Source: an uncultured Bacteroidales bacterium (GTDB lineage Bacteria > Bacteroidota > Bacteroidia > Bacteroidales > UBA932). Taken from it: a stretch of 64,000 bases of DNA. The DNA lies in contig CALUTW010000008.1 in assembly GCA_944323805.1 (NCBI GenBank), forward strand, positions 1 to 64,000. The letters run 5' to 3'. Numbering within the stretch: position 1 is the first letter of the stretch; each line of letters starts with the position of its first letter. Below the pieces are notes generated by a model, which had not been told where the DNA came from, did no database searches, and saw only the letters and a program-made list of their open reading frames with translations. Shown in pieces: positions 17,329 to 25,433 of the stretch. The position numbers and the translations under genes are program-made.

Positions 17329-18601
17329 GGCTGGCAGGAATCGCGGACTGCAGAGAATCAATCTCCGATGCATATCTGCGGCAAATCTCCTCGAACTCTG
17401 CCCTGAACTCCTCATTCAGCGGCTCGGCAGGCGGAGACTGCATCTTGAGCGGATTGATAGGACTGCCGTTCTTCCATACCCTGAAATCGAGATGAGGCCC
17501 GGTGCTCCTGCCGGTCGAACCCACATAACCGATTACATCGCCCTGACGCACACGCTGTCCGACCTTCAGCCCGGAAGCATATCCGGAAAGATGCAGATAA
17601 GCTGTCGAATATACGGAATTGTGCCTGATACGCACCACATTCCCTCCTGCACCCTCATTCTTGCGGCTGGTAACCACACCGTCCCCGATGCTCATCACTG
17701 GTGTACCTGCCGGAGCTGCATAATCGACCCCGGTATGAGGCTGGACCCTCCTTGTAATCGGATGCCTTCTGGCATAGGAAAATCCTGAGCTGATGCGCGA
17801 ATAGTGCAGCGGGGCCTTCAGGAAAGCCTTCCGCATGCTCTCCCCTTTCTCGTTCCAGTATATGTTGCCCCCATCATGCTGGTTGAACATTATGGCCGGG
17901 AAGTCCTCGTCTCTGTGAGTGAATACGGCATAACGCACCGTATCAACGGCTATGACATCCCCTTCACATGTCTTCTCGTCATATACGACCCTGAACCTGT
18001 CCCCTTTCTGGAGGCCGAAGAAATCGACGGTCCAGGCATAGATATCAGACAGCGACAGTATCAGGAGAGGCGACACCCCGGCATCGAGCATGTCATTCCA
18101 CAGGGAGGAAGTGATTGTGACATCCGCATACCTTGTAGAGGTAACGACAGGCCTGGAGACTGTCCATGCGGAATACGGGGAACTGCAGTCAAACACATAC
18201 CCGTTGACCCTGTCCTGCCAGTACACGAGATATTTCAGCCTCTCTGTACAGGTCGAGTCTTCCGCATCGGTCCCGTAATATGCCTGATACATGTTCCCGA
18301 CACGGAGTGTCCTGGCATCGAATACGCTGTCGCATGCATCGGAAAGCAGATATGCCTCACTTGCAGAGAGTCCGAGCTTCATGAGGATACCGGAGAAGAA
18401 TTCCCCTTTGCGTACCCGGGCCTCCCTTGAGGAATACATCTCCGGCTCAAAACCGAGGAAGCTGCATGAGTCGGTCTGCCCGGCATCCGGACTTTCAGTG
18501 CTGTCCGCACCCTGTCTGCCACATCCGCCGCATGCGGCAAGCCCGAGGACACATGCCACAGCAAGACAGGAATTTATCAGGAACTTTTTCATATTCTTCA
18601 T
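17318..18601 (-). CDS. M23-family peptidoglycan metallopeptidase lipoprotein
   Basis: The 427-residue protein has a lipoprotein signal peptide (CVLGLAAC) and a long N-terminal region typical of Bacteroidota murein peptidases. The M23 domain lies at about residues 275-390. Zinc ligands HTGVD and the YLHLSGY motif are present, but the last motif reads GPHLDFRVW: the usual HLH is HLD. Asp may still bind zinc. Such enzymes cut peptide cross-links in the wall or activate other hydrolases. The predicted promoter lies only 12 bases before the ATG at 18601, so the leader is very short; the ATG at 18592 would give the same lipoprotein. Confidence 0.85.
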   Translation of the reverse strand: MKNMKKFLINSCLAVACVLGLAACGGCGRQGADSTESPDAGQTDSCSFLGFEPEMYSSREARVRKGEFFSGILMKLGLSASEAYLLSDACDSVFDARTLRVGNMYQAYYGTDAEDSTCTERLKYLVYWQDRVNGYVFDCSSPYSAWTVSRPVVTSTRYADVTITSSLWNDMLDAGVSPLLILSLSDIYAWTVDFFGLQKGDRFRVVYDEKTCEGDVIAVDTVRYAVFTHRDEDFPAIMFNQHDGGNIYWNEKGESMRKAFLKAPLHYSRISSGFSYARRHPITRRVQPHTGVDYAAPAGTPVMSIGDGVVTSRKNEGAGGNVVRIRHNSVYSTAYLHLSGYASGLKVGQRVRQGDVIGYVGSTGRSTGPHLDFRVWKNGSPINPLKMQSPPAEPLNEEFRAEFEEICRRYASEIDSLQSAIPASPIG

Positions 18602-18612
18602 TTCAAGCCGGG

Positions 18613-18620
18613 CAAAGTTA
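18613..18620 (-). promoter_or_regulatory. -7 promoter element of the M23 lipoprotein gene
   Basis: TAACTTTG on the minus strand; the last G is 12 bases before the ATG at 18601. It is divergent from the mraZ regulatory region. Confidence 0.6.
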
Positions 18621-18660
18621 CGCCGAAAAAACTCTTATGCAAAACCGGAGCGGCAGTTTT

Positions 18661-18700
18661 GTGGATTTTTTTGGAAAATAGTGGAATAAAGTGGAAAAAT
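18661..18700 (+). promoter_or_regulatory. Putative MraZ operator: four 10-bp direct repeats
   Basis: The four successive decamers start GTGGA, TTGGA, GTGGA and GTGGA at 18661, 18671, 18681 and 18691. The 10-bp period puts each copy on the same face of the helix. MraZ of E. coli and Mycoplasma is known to bind short TGG-containing direct repeats of this period upstream of its own gene. The array directly precedes the mraZ -7 element and would cover the upstream promoter region. Confidence 0.8.
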
Positions 18701-18705
18701 ATTCT

Positions 18706-18713
18706 TACTTTTG
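18706..18713 (+). promoter_or_regulatory. -7 promoter element of the dcw cluster
   Basis: TACTTTTG fits TAnnTTTG, 24 bases before the mraZ ATG and 6 bases after the repeat array. Confidence 0.7.
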
Positions 18714-18736
18714 TCGCGACTGACTCATATACTGTA

Positions 18737-19186
18737 ATGGTAAAATTCATCGGGGAATACAGCTGCAAGATTGATGACAAGGGGAGAGTAATCTTTCCCT
18801 CTGCCTTCAAGGGGCTTATGGACTCCGGGGATGACATGAGGCTGGTAGTAAAGAAGGACATTTTCGCCGATTGCCTTGAAATGTTCACATTCCAGGAATG
18901 GGACCGGCAGTCGGAGAAGCTCAAGTCAAAGCTCAATTTCTTCAACGAACAGCACGCGGCTTTCTGGAGACAGTATATGAGGGACTGCGCTGTTGTCGAA
19001 CCTGACAGCAAGCCCGGACGTATAACCATACCCAAGAAGCTGCTTGAATCCATCGGCGCCGGGAAAGAGATAGTATTTGCCGGGAATGACCACAAGATCG
19101 AGATATGGGCCAGAGAGAAATTCGAGGCAAGCGGCATTCCAAAGGATGACTACATCTCAATCGCAAGGTCTCTGGCCAATCTTTAA
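18737..19186 (+). CDS. mraZ: Transcriptional regulator MraZ
   Basis: The 149-residue protein has the tandem AbrB/SpoVT-like repeats of MraZ: the first is IGEYSCKIDDKGRVIFPSAF and the second EPDSKPGRITIPKKLL. MraZ forms ring-shaped oligomers that bind the direct repeats upstream of its own gene and in E. coli repress the dcw operon. The ATG at 18737 was chosen because the longer frame from the GTG at 18659 would run through the operator and promoter. It is the first gene of the cluster, with rsmH 15 bases on. Confidence 0.95.
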   Translation: MVKFIGEYSCKIDDKGRVIFPSAFKGLMDSGDDMRLVVKKDIFADCLEMFTFQEWDRQSEKLKSKLNFFNEQHAAFWRQYMRDCAVVEPDSKPGRITIPKKLLESIGAGKEIVFAGNDHKIEIWAREKFEASGIPKDDYISIARSLANL

Positions 19187-19201
19187 TCCGGGAGGTGCGC
19201 C

Positions 19202-20125
19202 ATGTCTGAATATCACACACCTGTTCTGCTTGACGAAAGCATTTCCGCCCTTATAACCGACCCTTCAGGAGTCTATGCCGATGCCACTTATGGAGGAGGC
19301 GGACATTCTTCCGAAATATTGTCGAGGCTTTCCCCCGAGGGACGGCTGGTGGCTTTCGACAGGGATGCCGATGCTCTCGCCAACGGGAGCGGGGACAAAA
19401 GGCTGACCCTGGTCCACAACAATTTCCGGTTCATCCGGAATTTCCTCATATACGAGGGATATCCTGACGGCATCGACGGCATCCTTGCTGACCTGGGGGT
19501 GTCATCCCACCAGTTCGATACTCCGGAACGTGGATTCTCATTCAGATATGATGCGGCACTCGACATGAGGATGAATGCCGGGTCGGGCACGACTGCCGCC
19601 GACATACTCAACACCCGCAAGGAGGAGGAGATAGCGAGGATACTGAAAGTATACGGCGAAGTGGAGAACAGCGGGCGGATAGCAAGGCTCGTATGCAAGG
19701 CCAGGGAATCCTCTCCGGTATTGACTACGGGAGACCTCGAGAAGGCCATAGGGGAAGCCCTGCCTCAATTTGCCAGGCATAAGGCCCTCGCAAAGATATA
19801 TCAGGCCCTGCGCATCGAGGTCAACCAGGAGATGAGGTCCCTGGAGAAATTCCTGTCAGGTGCTGCGGCATCCCTGAAACCGGGAGGACGGCTGGTCGTC
19901 ATTACATACCACTCGCTCGAGGACAGGATGGTCAAGAATTTCATCAGGTCCGGCAATGTGGACGGGAAGGAGGAGAAAGACATCTTCGGACACGCCAATG
20001 CCCCTCTCAGGGCCGTCAACAGGAAACCGGTCCTGCCGACTGAAGAAGAAATCAGCCGGAACACCAGGGCAAGGAGCGCAAAGCTCCGGATAGCGGAAAA
20101 GACAGCGGAAAGGAGGGAGAGATGA
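19202..20125 (+). CDS. rsmH: 16S rRNA m4C1402 methyltransferase
   Basis: The 307-residue enzyme (MraW) N4-methylates C1402 in the decoding centre of 16S rRNA using SAM. The family start YHTPVLLDESI, the SAM-binding loop DATYGGGGHSSEIL and the block GILADLGVSSHQFD are all present. The C-terminal motif VVITYHSLEDRMVKNF is also family-typical. The stop codon overlaps the ftsL start by four bases (ATGA), a sign of coupled translation. Confidence 0.96.
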   Translation: MSEYHTPVLLDESISALITDPSGVYADATYGGGGHSSEILSRLSPEGRLVAFDRDADALANGSGDKRLTLVHNNFRFIRNFLIYEGYPDGIDGILADLGVSSHQFDTPERGFSFRYDAALDMRMNAGSGTTAADILNTRKEEEIARILKVYGEVENSGRIARLVCKARESSPVLTTGDLEKAIGEALPQFARHKALAKIYQALRIEVNQEMRSLEKFLSGAAASLKPGGRLVVITYHSLEDRMVKNFIRSGNVDGKEEKDIFGHANAPLRAVNRKPVLPTEEEISRNTRARSAKLRIAEKTAERRER

Positions 20126-20487
20126 CCGGAGAGGAGAAAACAACAAAGAGAAGCCTGCTGAAACGGACGGGCGAATTCATATGGAACAGCATCGGCGCCA
20201 TATTCAGGGGGGAATTCCTGATCAGGTTGAGATTCTACAGGTATTTCCTCCATATTGTCTGGATATTCATCCTGGCGATAGCAAGCATATGGATCAAGCT
20301 TGAGATAGACCGGACGATGGCCCGCATGGAAGAGACAAAGGAAGAGCTGGAGGACTACAAGATATATTATGCGCAGAAGACCTGCGAACTTGTTGCGCTG
20401 GACAGGCTCAGCACCGTACAGGACATGCTTGAGAAAGCCGGGTCGGACCTTACGGTCCCTGACAGGCCGGCAGACAGAATCAGATGA
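20122..20487 (+). CDS. ftsL: FtsL-like cell division protein
   Basis: A 121-residue bitopic protein: a basic cytosolic N-terminus, one membrane helix at about residues 40-60 (FYRYFLHIVWIFILAIASIWI) and a periplasmic coiled coil of about 45 residues. This is the layout of FtsL, which joins FtsB/FtsQ and activates FtsW/FtsI. The sequence is poorly conserved, as usual; position between rsmH and ftsI supports the call. Both ends overlap neighbours by four bases. Confidence 0.8.
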   Translation: MTGEEKTTKRSLLKRTGEFIWNSIGAIFRGEFLIRLRFYRYFLHIVWIFILAIASIWIKLEIDRTMARMEETKEELEDYKIYYAQKTCELVALDRLSTVQDMLEKAGSDLTVPDRPADRIR

Positions 20488-22604
20488 AGGAAGACAGGAC
20501 ACATAACGGGAAAGAATGGAAGAAAGACCGGGCAGGCATACTGCTGTTCGGAATCTATGTCGCGTGCCTGCTCTTCTCGTTCGTACTGGTGGGAAGACTG
20601 TTCTACATACAGTTCATCTTCTCTCCTGACCCGAGGCTCGAAAAATATCTGACCCCCAAGAGCCGCAAGGAGATAATCGAGCCTGTACGCGGCTCTATCC
20701 TCACATACGACGGACGCCTCCTCGCCTCTTCAGCCCCGATGTACCAGATATACATGGACTGCACCGTGATGAAGGATGCCTACCTTGCGATGCGGAACAG
20801 GGAGAAAGGCCGTGAAAAGGAGAATGAATGGACCGGCAAGGCACGACAGCTGGCAGCGAAGCTTGCCGGGACATACGGGGACCGGAGCGCGAAGGAATAC
20901 TATGAACTGATTGTCAGCGGACGGCGGAACGGCAGGAAATACGTGAAAATCGGAGGCCCGATCGATCACGGGCAGCTTCAGGAAATAAAGGAGTTCCCCC
21001 TGTTCAACGAGGGGCCTAACCGGGGAGGCATCATAGTAGAGAAATACGACACAAGGCAGTATCCTTACGGTTCCCTGGCAAGGCGTGTCATAGGATATGT
21101 AAAGGACAACAGGCAGGACGGGAACAACCGGGTCGGCATAGAAGGGAAATACAATTATGCCCTGCACGGGAAGGAAGGGGTCGAGTGGCTCAGGATCACG
21201 GACGGGAGAAAACGTATCCTTGACTACGACAGCACGGCGGTAAAGGCCGAAAACGGGCTCGACATAAGGACAACCCTCGACATAGACATACAGGACATAG
21301 CCGACAGGGCCCTCAGGAAATGCCTTGAAGGCGAGGAAAATATCGAAGGCGGCTGCATCATAGTAATGGATGTGGAGACCGGAGCGATAAGGGCCATGGT
21401 CAACCTCCGAAGAGACAGTTCCGGCAACCTTGGCGAAACCTACAACTACGCCATCGGACGTGCCGGAGACCCGGGCTCGGTATTCAAGCTCACAACGCTG
21501 ATGACACTCCTCGAGGACAGGAAGGTTACCCTGGACACGGAAGTGCCGACATTCAAGGGGATATGGGCATGGAACGGCAACAACCTTCCCCAGGACAAAT
21601 ATCTCCGGGACAAGGGCGAATACATCTCAGTCGTAGACGGACTGAAGATATCATCGAACCATGTGTTCAGATATCTGGCCTGCGAGAACTACGGGGAAAG
21701 TACGGAGAGCCAGAAGAGATTCATCGAAAAGCTCTATGAGTACAAGCTGAACGAGAAATTCGACTTCGACATCATAGGGCTGGCAGAGCCCGTGATACCT
21801 GTACCGGGATCGGATAGATGGAGCGGAACCACGCTGCCTTCAATAGCCATAGGCTACAGTGTGCTTGTGACACCTCTTCACATCCTGATGTTCTACAACG
21901 GAATCGCGAACAAGGGAAAGCTCATGAAACCATACCTTGTAGAGGACATGGAAACCGACGGGAGGAGAGTAAAGAAGCTCGGGCCAGAAGTCCTGAACGG
22001 TGCCATATGCTCAAGGTCGACGGCCGACACTCTTGTAAAGGCACTGAAGCTCGTTGTCCAGGAAGGGACAGGTCGCAGGCTCAAGGATGCAGGATGTGCA
22101 GTGGCCGGGAAGACAGGTACGGCACAGATCCCGTTTGTAACGACATCGGGAGGAAAAGCCAGGACCGTATACATGGATGCCGACAAACGGAAGCAGCACC
22201 AGGGAACATTCGTCGGATTCTTCCCTGCCGATGACCCTCAATATTCCGCGATAGCCGTCGTCTATTCAAAGCTGTCAAAGGAAGACTTCTATGGAGGGAC
22301 GCTGCCGGCCATGGCATTCAGGGAAATAGTCGACAACATATACCCTCTCTCCGAAGAATGGGGCGAAGAGATTGAAAGCAGGGGAAGAATCCCCGAGATG
22401 ACCAGCCGTGAAGCCATATCCGGGGATGACAACCTCAACGAGGTCCCTGATGTCATCGGACTGGGAATCACGGATGCAATCTGGTCGATTGAAAACTGCG
22501 GCTACATATGCAGGTATGAGGGTTCCGGGCATGTCGTCCGCCAGAGCCCTGCCGCAGGCACCAGAAAGGATAAAGGTACGACAGTAAAACTGATATTGAA
22601 ATGA
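20484..22604 (+). CDS. ftsI: Septal penicillin-binding protein FtsI (PBP3) with PASTA domain
   Basis: The 706-residue transpeptidase cross-links septal peptidoglycan. An N-terminal membrane helix (residues about 15-40) leads into the PBP dimerisation domain. The transpeptidase motifs are S332-x-x-K335 (GSVFKL), S390-S-N392 and K543-T-G. A single PASTA domain at about 645-706 (NEVPDVIGLGITDAIWSIEN) ends the protein, as in many Bacteroidota FtsI. It overlaps ftsL and murE by four bases each. Confidence 0.95.
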   Translation: MKEDRTHNGKEWKKDRAGILLFGIYVACLLFSFVLVGRLFYIQFIFSPDPRLEKYLTPKSRKEIIEPVRGSILTYDGRLLASSAPMYQIYMDCTVMKDAYLAMRNREKGREKENEWTGKARQLAAKLAGTYGDRSAKEYYELIVSGRRNGRKYVKIGGPIDHGQLQEIKEFPLFNEGPNRGGIIVEKYDTRQYPYGSLARRVIGYVKDNRQDGNNRVGIEGKYNYALHGKEGVEWLRITDGRKRILDYDSTAVKAENGLDIRTTLDIDIQDIADRALRKCLEGEENIEGGCIIVMDVETGAIRAMVNLRRDSSGNLGETYNYAIGRAGDPGSVFKLTTLMTLLEDRKVTLDTEVPTFKGIWAWNGNNLPQDKYLRDKGEYISVVDGLKISSNHVFRYLACENYGESTESQKRFIEKLYEYKLNEKFDFDIIGLAEPVIPVPGSDRWSGTTLPSIAIGYSVLVTPLHILMFYNGIANKGKLMKPYLVEDMETDGRRVKKLGPEVLNGAICSRSTADTLVKALKLVVQEGTGRRLKDAGCAVAGKTGTAQIPFVTTSGGKARTVYMDADKRKQHQGTFVGFFPADDPQYSAIAVVYSKLSKEDFYGGTLPAMAFREIVDNIYPLSEEWGEEIESRGRIPEMTSREAISGDDNLNEVPDVIGLGITDAIWSIENCGYICRYEGSGHVVRQSPAAGTRKDKGTTVKLILK

Positions 22605-24079
22605 AACTCCACGAGATAATTGCCGGAAGCGGGGCTGAAATGAAAGGCACGGTCCCTGATATCGGAATCACTGCCGTCTGCAGCGATTCCAGAAAGGTAG
22701 TGCCGGGGGCAATGTTCATTGCCGTAAAGGGCTTCGCAAGCGACGGCCACGACTATATAGGGACAGCTGTAAGAATGGGGGCGGCAGCAGTCGTATATCA
22801 GGATGAGGATGCACTTGCAAGGCAGACCGGAGGCATGGATACCGGTGCTGCGGTATTTATCAGGGTGCCGTCATCCAGGCATGCCCTTGCCATCATGGCA
22901 GCGAATTTCTACGGCAATCCGTCCCGCAGGCTGACACTCGTCGGCATCACGGGCACAAACGGCAAGACAACCACCGTGACGTTGCTGTACAGGCTTTACA
23001 CAGCCCTCGGATACCACTGCGGGCTTCTGTCCACAATTGCCAACTATATCGGAGACCGGAGATTCGAGGCCGTCAATACCACCTCCGACCCGATAACCAT
23101 CAACTCGATGCTTGCAGAGATGGCCGATGAGGGATGCGGATATTGCTTTATGGAGGTCAGCTCCATCGGGATGGAACAGGAACGTGTCGCAGGCCTGAAG
23201 TTCAAGGCCGGGATATTCTCGAACCTGACCCATGACCATCTGGACTACCATAAGACATTCGCGGAATATCTCAGATGCAAGAAGATGTTTTTCGACATGC
23301 TCCCTTCCGATGCATATGCGATAACCAATATCGATGACAGGAACGGGATGGTCATGGTGCAGAACACGAAGGCACAGACAGTCACATACTCCTGCCGGAG
23401 CATTGCGGACCACACATGCAGGGTCATAGAGGAAAGCTTCGACGGGATGCTCCTGAAAATAGACGGGAAGGAGACCTGGTGCAGGCTGATCGGACAGCAC
23501 AATGCGTACAATCTCCTGGCAATCTACACTACGGCTGTGACGCTCGGGGCAGCCCCTGAAGAGGTGCTCGTCGGGCTGAGCCGGCTCGAATCGGCTCCAG
23601 GGAGACTCGAGACCATGAGAGGTCCTGAAGACAGGGCCGTAGTCATCGACTATGCCCATACACCGGACGCCCTGGAGAACGTACTCAGGACACTTAGGGA
23701 TATCGCGCCGGAAAGGATGCTCATCTGCCTCTTCGGATGCGGAGGAGACAGGGACAGGACCAAGAGACCCGAAATGGCCGCTGTCGCCCAGTCTCTTGCC
23801 GACCGGATCATTGTCACGTCCGACAACAGCCGCACGGAAAACACATCGGACATCATCAGGGACATAATGTCCGGGCTTGATGCGTCCGGGAAGGCAAAGT
23901 GCCTGTCAATAGAGGACAGGGAACAGGCGATAAGGACAGCCATAATCACAGCCCCTCCCGGCAGCACGATACTTCTTGCCGGCAAAGGGCACGAGACCTA
24001 TCAGATAATAGGGACTGAAAAGCGGCATTTCGACGAGAAGGAAATCGTCGCACACATATTTGATGAAATGAAAAAATAG
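22601..24079 (+). CDS. murE: UDP-MurNAc-tripeptide synthetase
   Basis: The 492-residue Mur ligase adds the third stem residue (normally meso-diaminopimelate here) to UDP-MurNAc-L-Ala-D-Glu. It has the ATP loop GITGTNGKTTTV, a central domain with MEVSSIGMEQERV and LTHDHLDYH, and the C-terminal domain with VIDYAHTPDALENVL and FGCGGDRDRTKRP. The amino-acid selection motif is usually DNPR; here it is DNSR (codons 23822-23833). The arginine that contacts diaminopimelate is kept. mraY follows after 7 bases. Confidence 0.95.
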   Translation: MKLHEIIAGSGAEMKGTVPDIGITAVCSDSRKVVPGAMFIAVKGFASDGHDYIGTAVRMGAAAVVYQDEDALARQTGGMDTGAAVFIRVPSSRHALAIMAANFYGNPSRRLTLVGITGTNGKTTTVTLLYRLYTALGYHCGLLSTIANYIGDRRFEAVNTTSDPITINSMLAEMADEGCGYCFMEVSSIGMEQERVAGLKFKAGIFSNLTHDHLDYHKTFAEYLRCKKMFFDMLPSDAYAITNIDDRNGMVMVQNTKAQTVTYSCRSIADHTCRVIEESFDGMLLKIDGKETWCRLIGQHNAYNLLAIYTTAVTLGAAPEEVLVGLSRLESAPGRLETMRGPEDRAVVIDYAHTPDALENVLRTLRDIAPERMLICLFGCGGDRDRTKRPEMAAVAQSLADRIIVTSDNSRTENTSDIIRDIMSGLDASGKAKCLSIEDREQAIRTAIITAPPGSTILLAGKGHETYQIIGTEKRHFDEKEIVAHIFDEMKK

Positions 24080-24086
24080 CAAGGGA

Positions 24087-25379
24087 ATGATATATCATCT
24101 GTTTGATTTGCTCAAAGACTGGGACATCCCGGGGCAGAGACTGTTCACATATCTGTCCTTCAGGGCCATATTCGCCAGTGCCACAGCCATACTCATATCT
24201 CTGATTGCAGGAAAGAGAATCATCCGGTGGCTGCAGAAGAAACAGGTCGGGGAAGAGATAAGGGATCTCGGCCTGGAAGGCCAGATGCAGAAGAAAGGCA
24301 CCCCGACCATGGGAGGCATCATCATAATCCTGTCGATACTCGTCTCGGTACTCCTGTTTGCCGACCTTACAAACATCTACATCATACTGCTGCTGATCAC
24401 GACAGTATGGCTCGGACTGCTCGGATTTGCAGATGACTACATCAAGGTATTCAGACACAACAAGGAAGGACTCAGCGAAAAAGCCAAGCTCATCGCCCAG
24501 ATACTTCTCGGCCTGTCAATCGGCATTACCGTCTGCTTCAGCAACGACATCGTGGTAAGGGAACGCGTCGAGACGGAGACCGGCATACAGGAATCCGCAT
24601 TGGCGGAAGATGCCGCAGGCCCCGGGACCGAAGGAGTGAAGCAATGGACCGAACTTGACGTGGAAAAGAGTACGAAGACCACCATCCCGTTCGTAAAGAA
24701 CCATGAATTCGACTACAAATGGCTCTCCCCGTTCAAAGGTGCGATGGGCTGGTACTGCAAGTGGGCGATATATGTGCTGATGATTGTCCTTGTAATCACG
24801 GCTTGCTCCAACGGCACCAACCTCACTGACGGGATGGACGGGCTGTCGACCGGGACATCGGCAATTGTCGGGGTTGTACTCGGAATCTTCGCCTACCTCT
24901 CGGGCAACATCCTTAACGCAGACTATCTCAACATCATGTACATCCCCGGGACGGGAGAGATCGGAGTGTTCATGGCGGCTTTCGTCGGTGCACTTGTCGG
25001 GTTCCTGTGGTACAATTCATATCCCGCACAGGTATTCATGGGAGACACAGGGAGCCTGGCCATAGGCGGCATAATCGGGGTGTGCGCAATCCTCATCAGG
25101 AAAGAGCTGCTGCTGCCGATACTGTGCGGCATATTCCTGGTGGAAAGCGCCTCTGTCCTGATCCAGAGATTCTATTTCAAGTACACAAGGAAACGCTACG
25201 GAACAGGCAGGAGGGTATTCAGGATGGCTCCTCTGCACCATCATTTCCAGAAGGAGAACGTGCCGGCCCTCATCACATGGCCAGGCAAAGCCATCCCGGA
25301 AGCAAAAATCACGGTAAGATTCTGGATAATAGGGATATTGCTCGCGGTGTTTACCATCGCATTGCTCAAGATAAGATAA
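24087..25379 (+). CDS. mraY: Phospho-MurNAc-pentapeptide transferase
   Basis: This 430-residue polytopic membrane enzyme transfers phospho-MurNAc-pentapeptide to undecaprenyl phosphate, making lipid I. Family motifs include KKGTPTMGGI, GFADDYIKV, SNGTNLTDGMDGL, YPAQVFMGDTGSLA and RMAPLHHHF. A long insert after the fourth helix (about residues 150-225, ERVETETGIQ onward) is typical of Bacteroidota. About ten membrane helices are expected. A 54-base gap with a GC hairpin separates it from murD. Confidence 0.96.
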   Translation: MIYHLFDLLKDWDIPGQRLFTYLSFRAIFASATAILISLIAGKRIIRWLQKKQVGEEIRDLGLEGQMQKKGTPTMGGIIIILSILVSVLLFADLTNIYIILLLITTVWLGLLGFADDYIKVFRHNKEGLSEKAKLIAQILLGLSIGITVCFSNDIVVRERVETETGIQESALAEDAAGPGTEGVKQWTELDVEKSTKTTIPFVKNHEFDYKWLSPFKGAMGWYCKWAIYVLMIVLVITACSNGTNLTDGMDGLSTGTSAIVGVVLGIFAYLSGNILNADYLNIMYIPGTGEIGVFMAAFVGALVGFLWYNSYPAQVFMGDTGSLAIGGIIGVCAILIRKELLLPILCGIFLVESASVLIQRFYFKYTRKRYGTGRRVFRMAPLHHHFQKENVPALITWPGKAIPEAKITVRFWIIGILLAVFTIALLKIR

Positions 25380-25433
25380 AAACCGTCAGACGCCTGCCTT
25401 TACCGGGCAGGCCCTGGCAATGAATGATATGAA

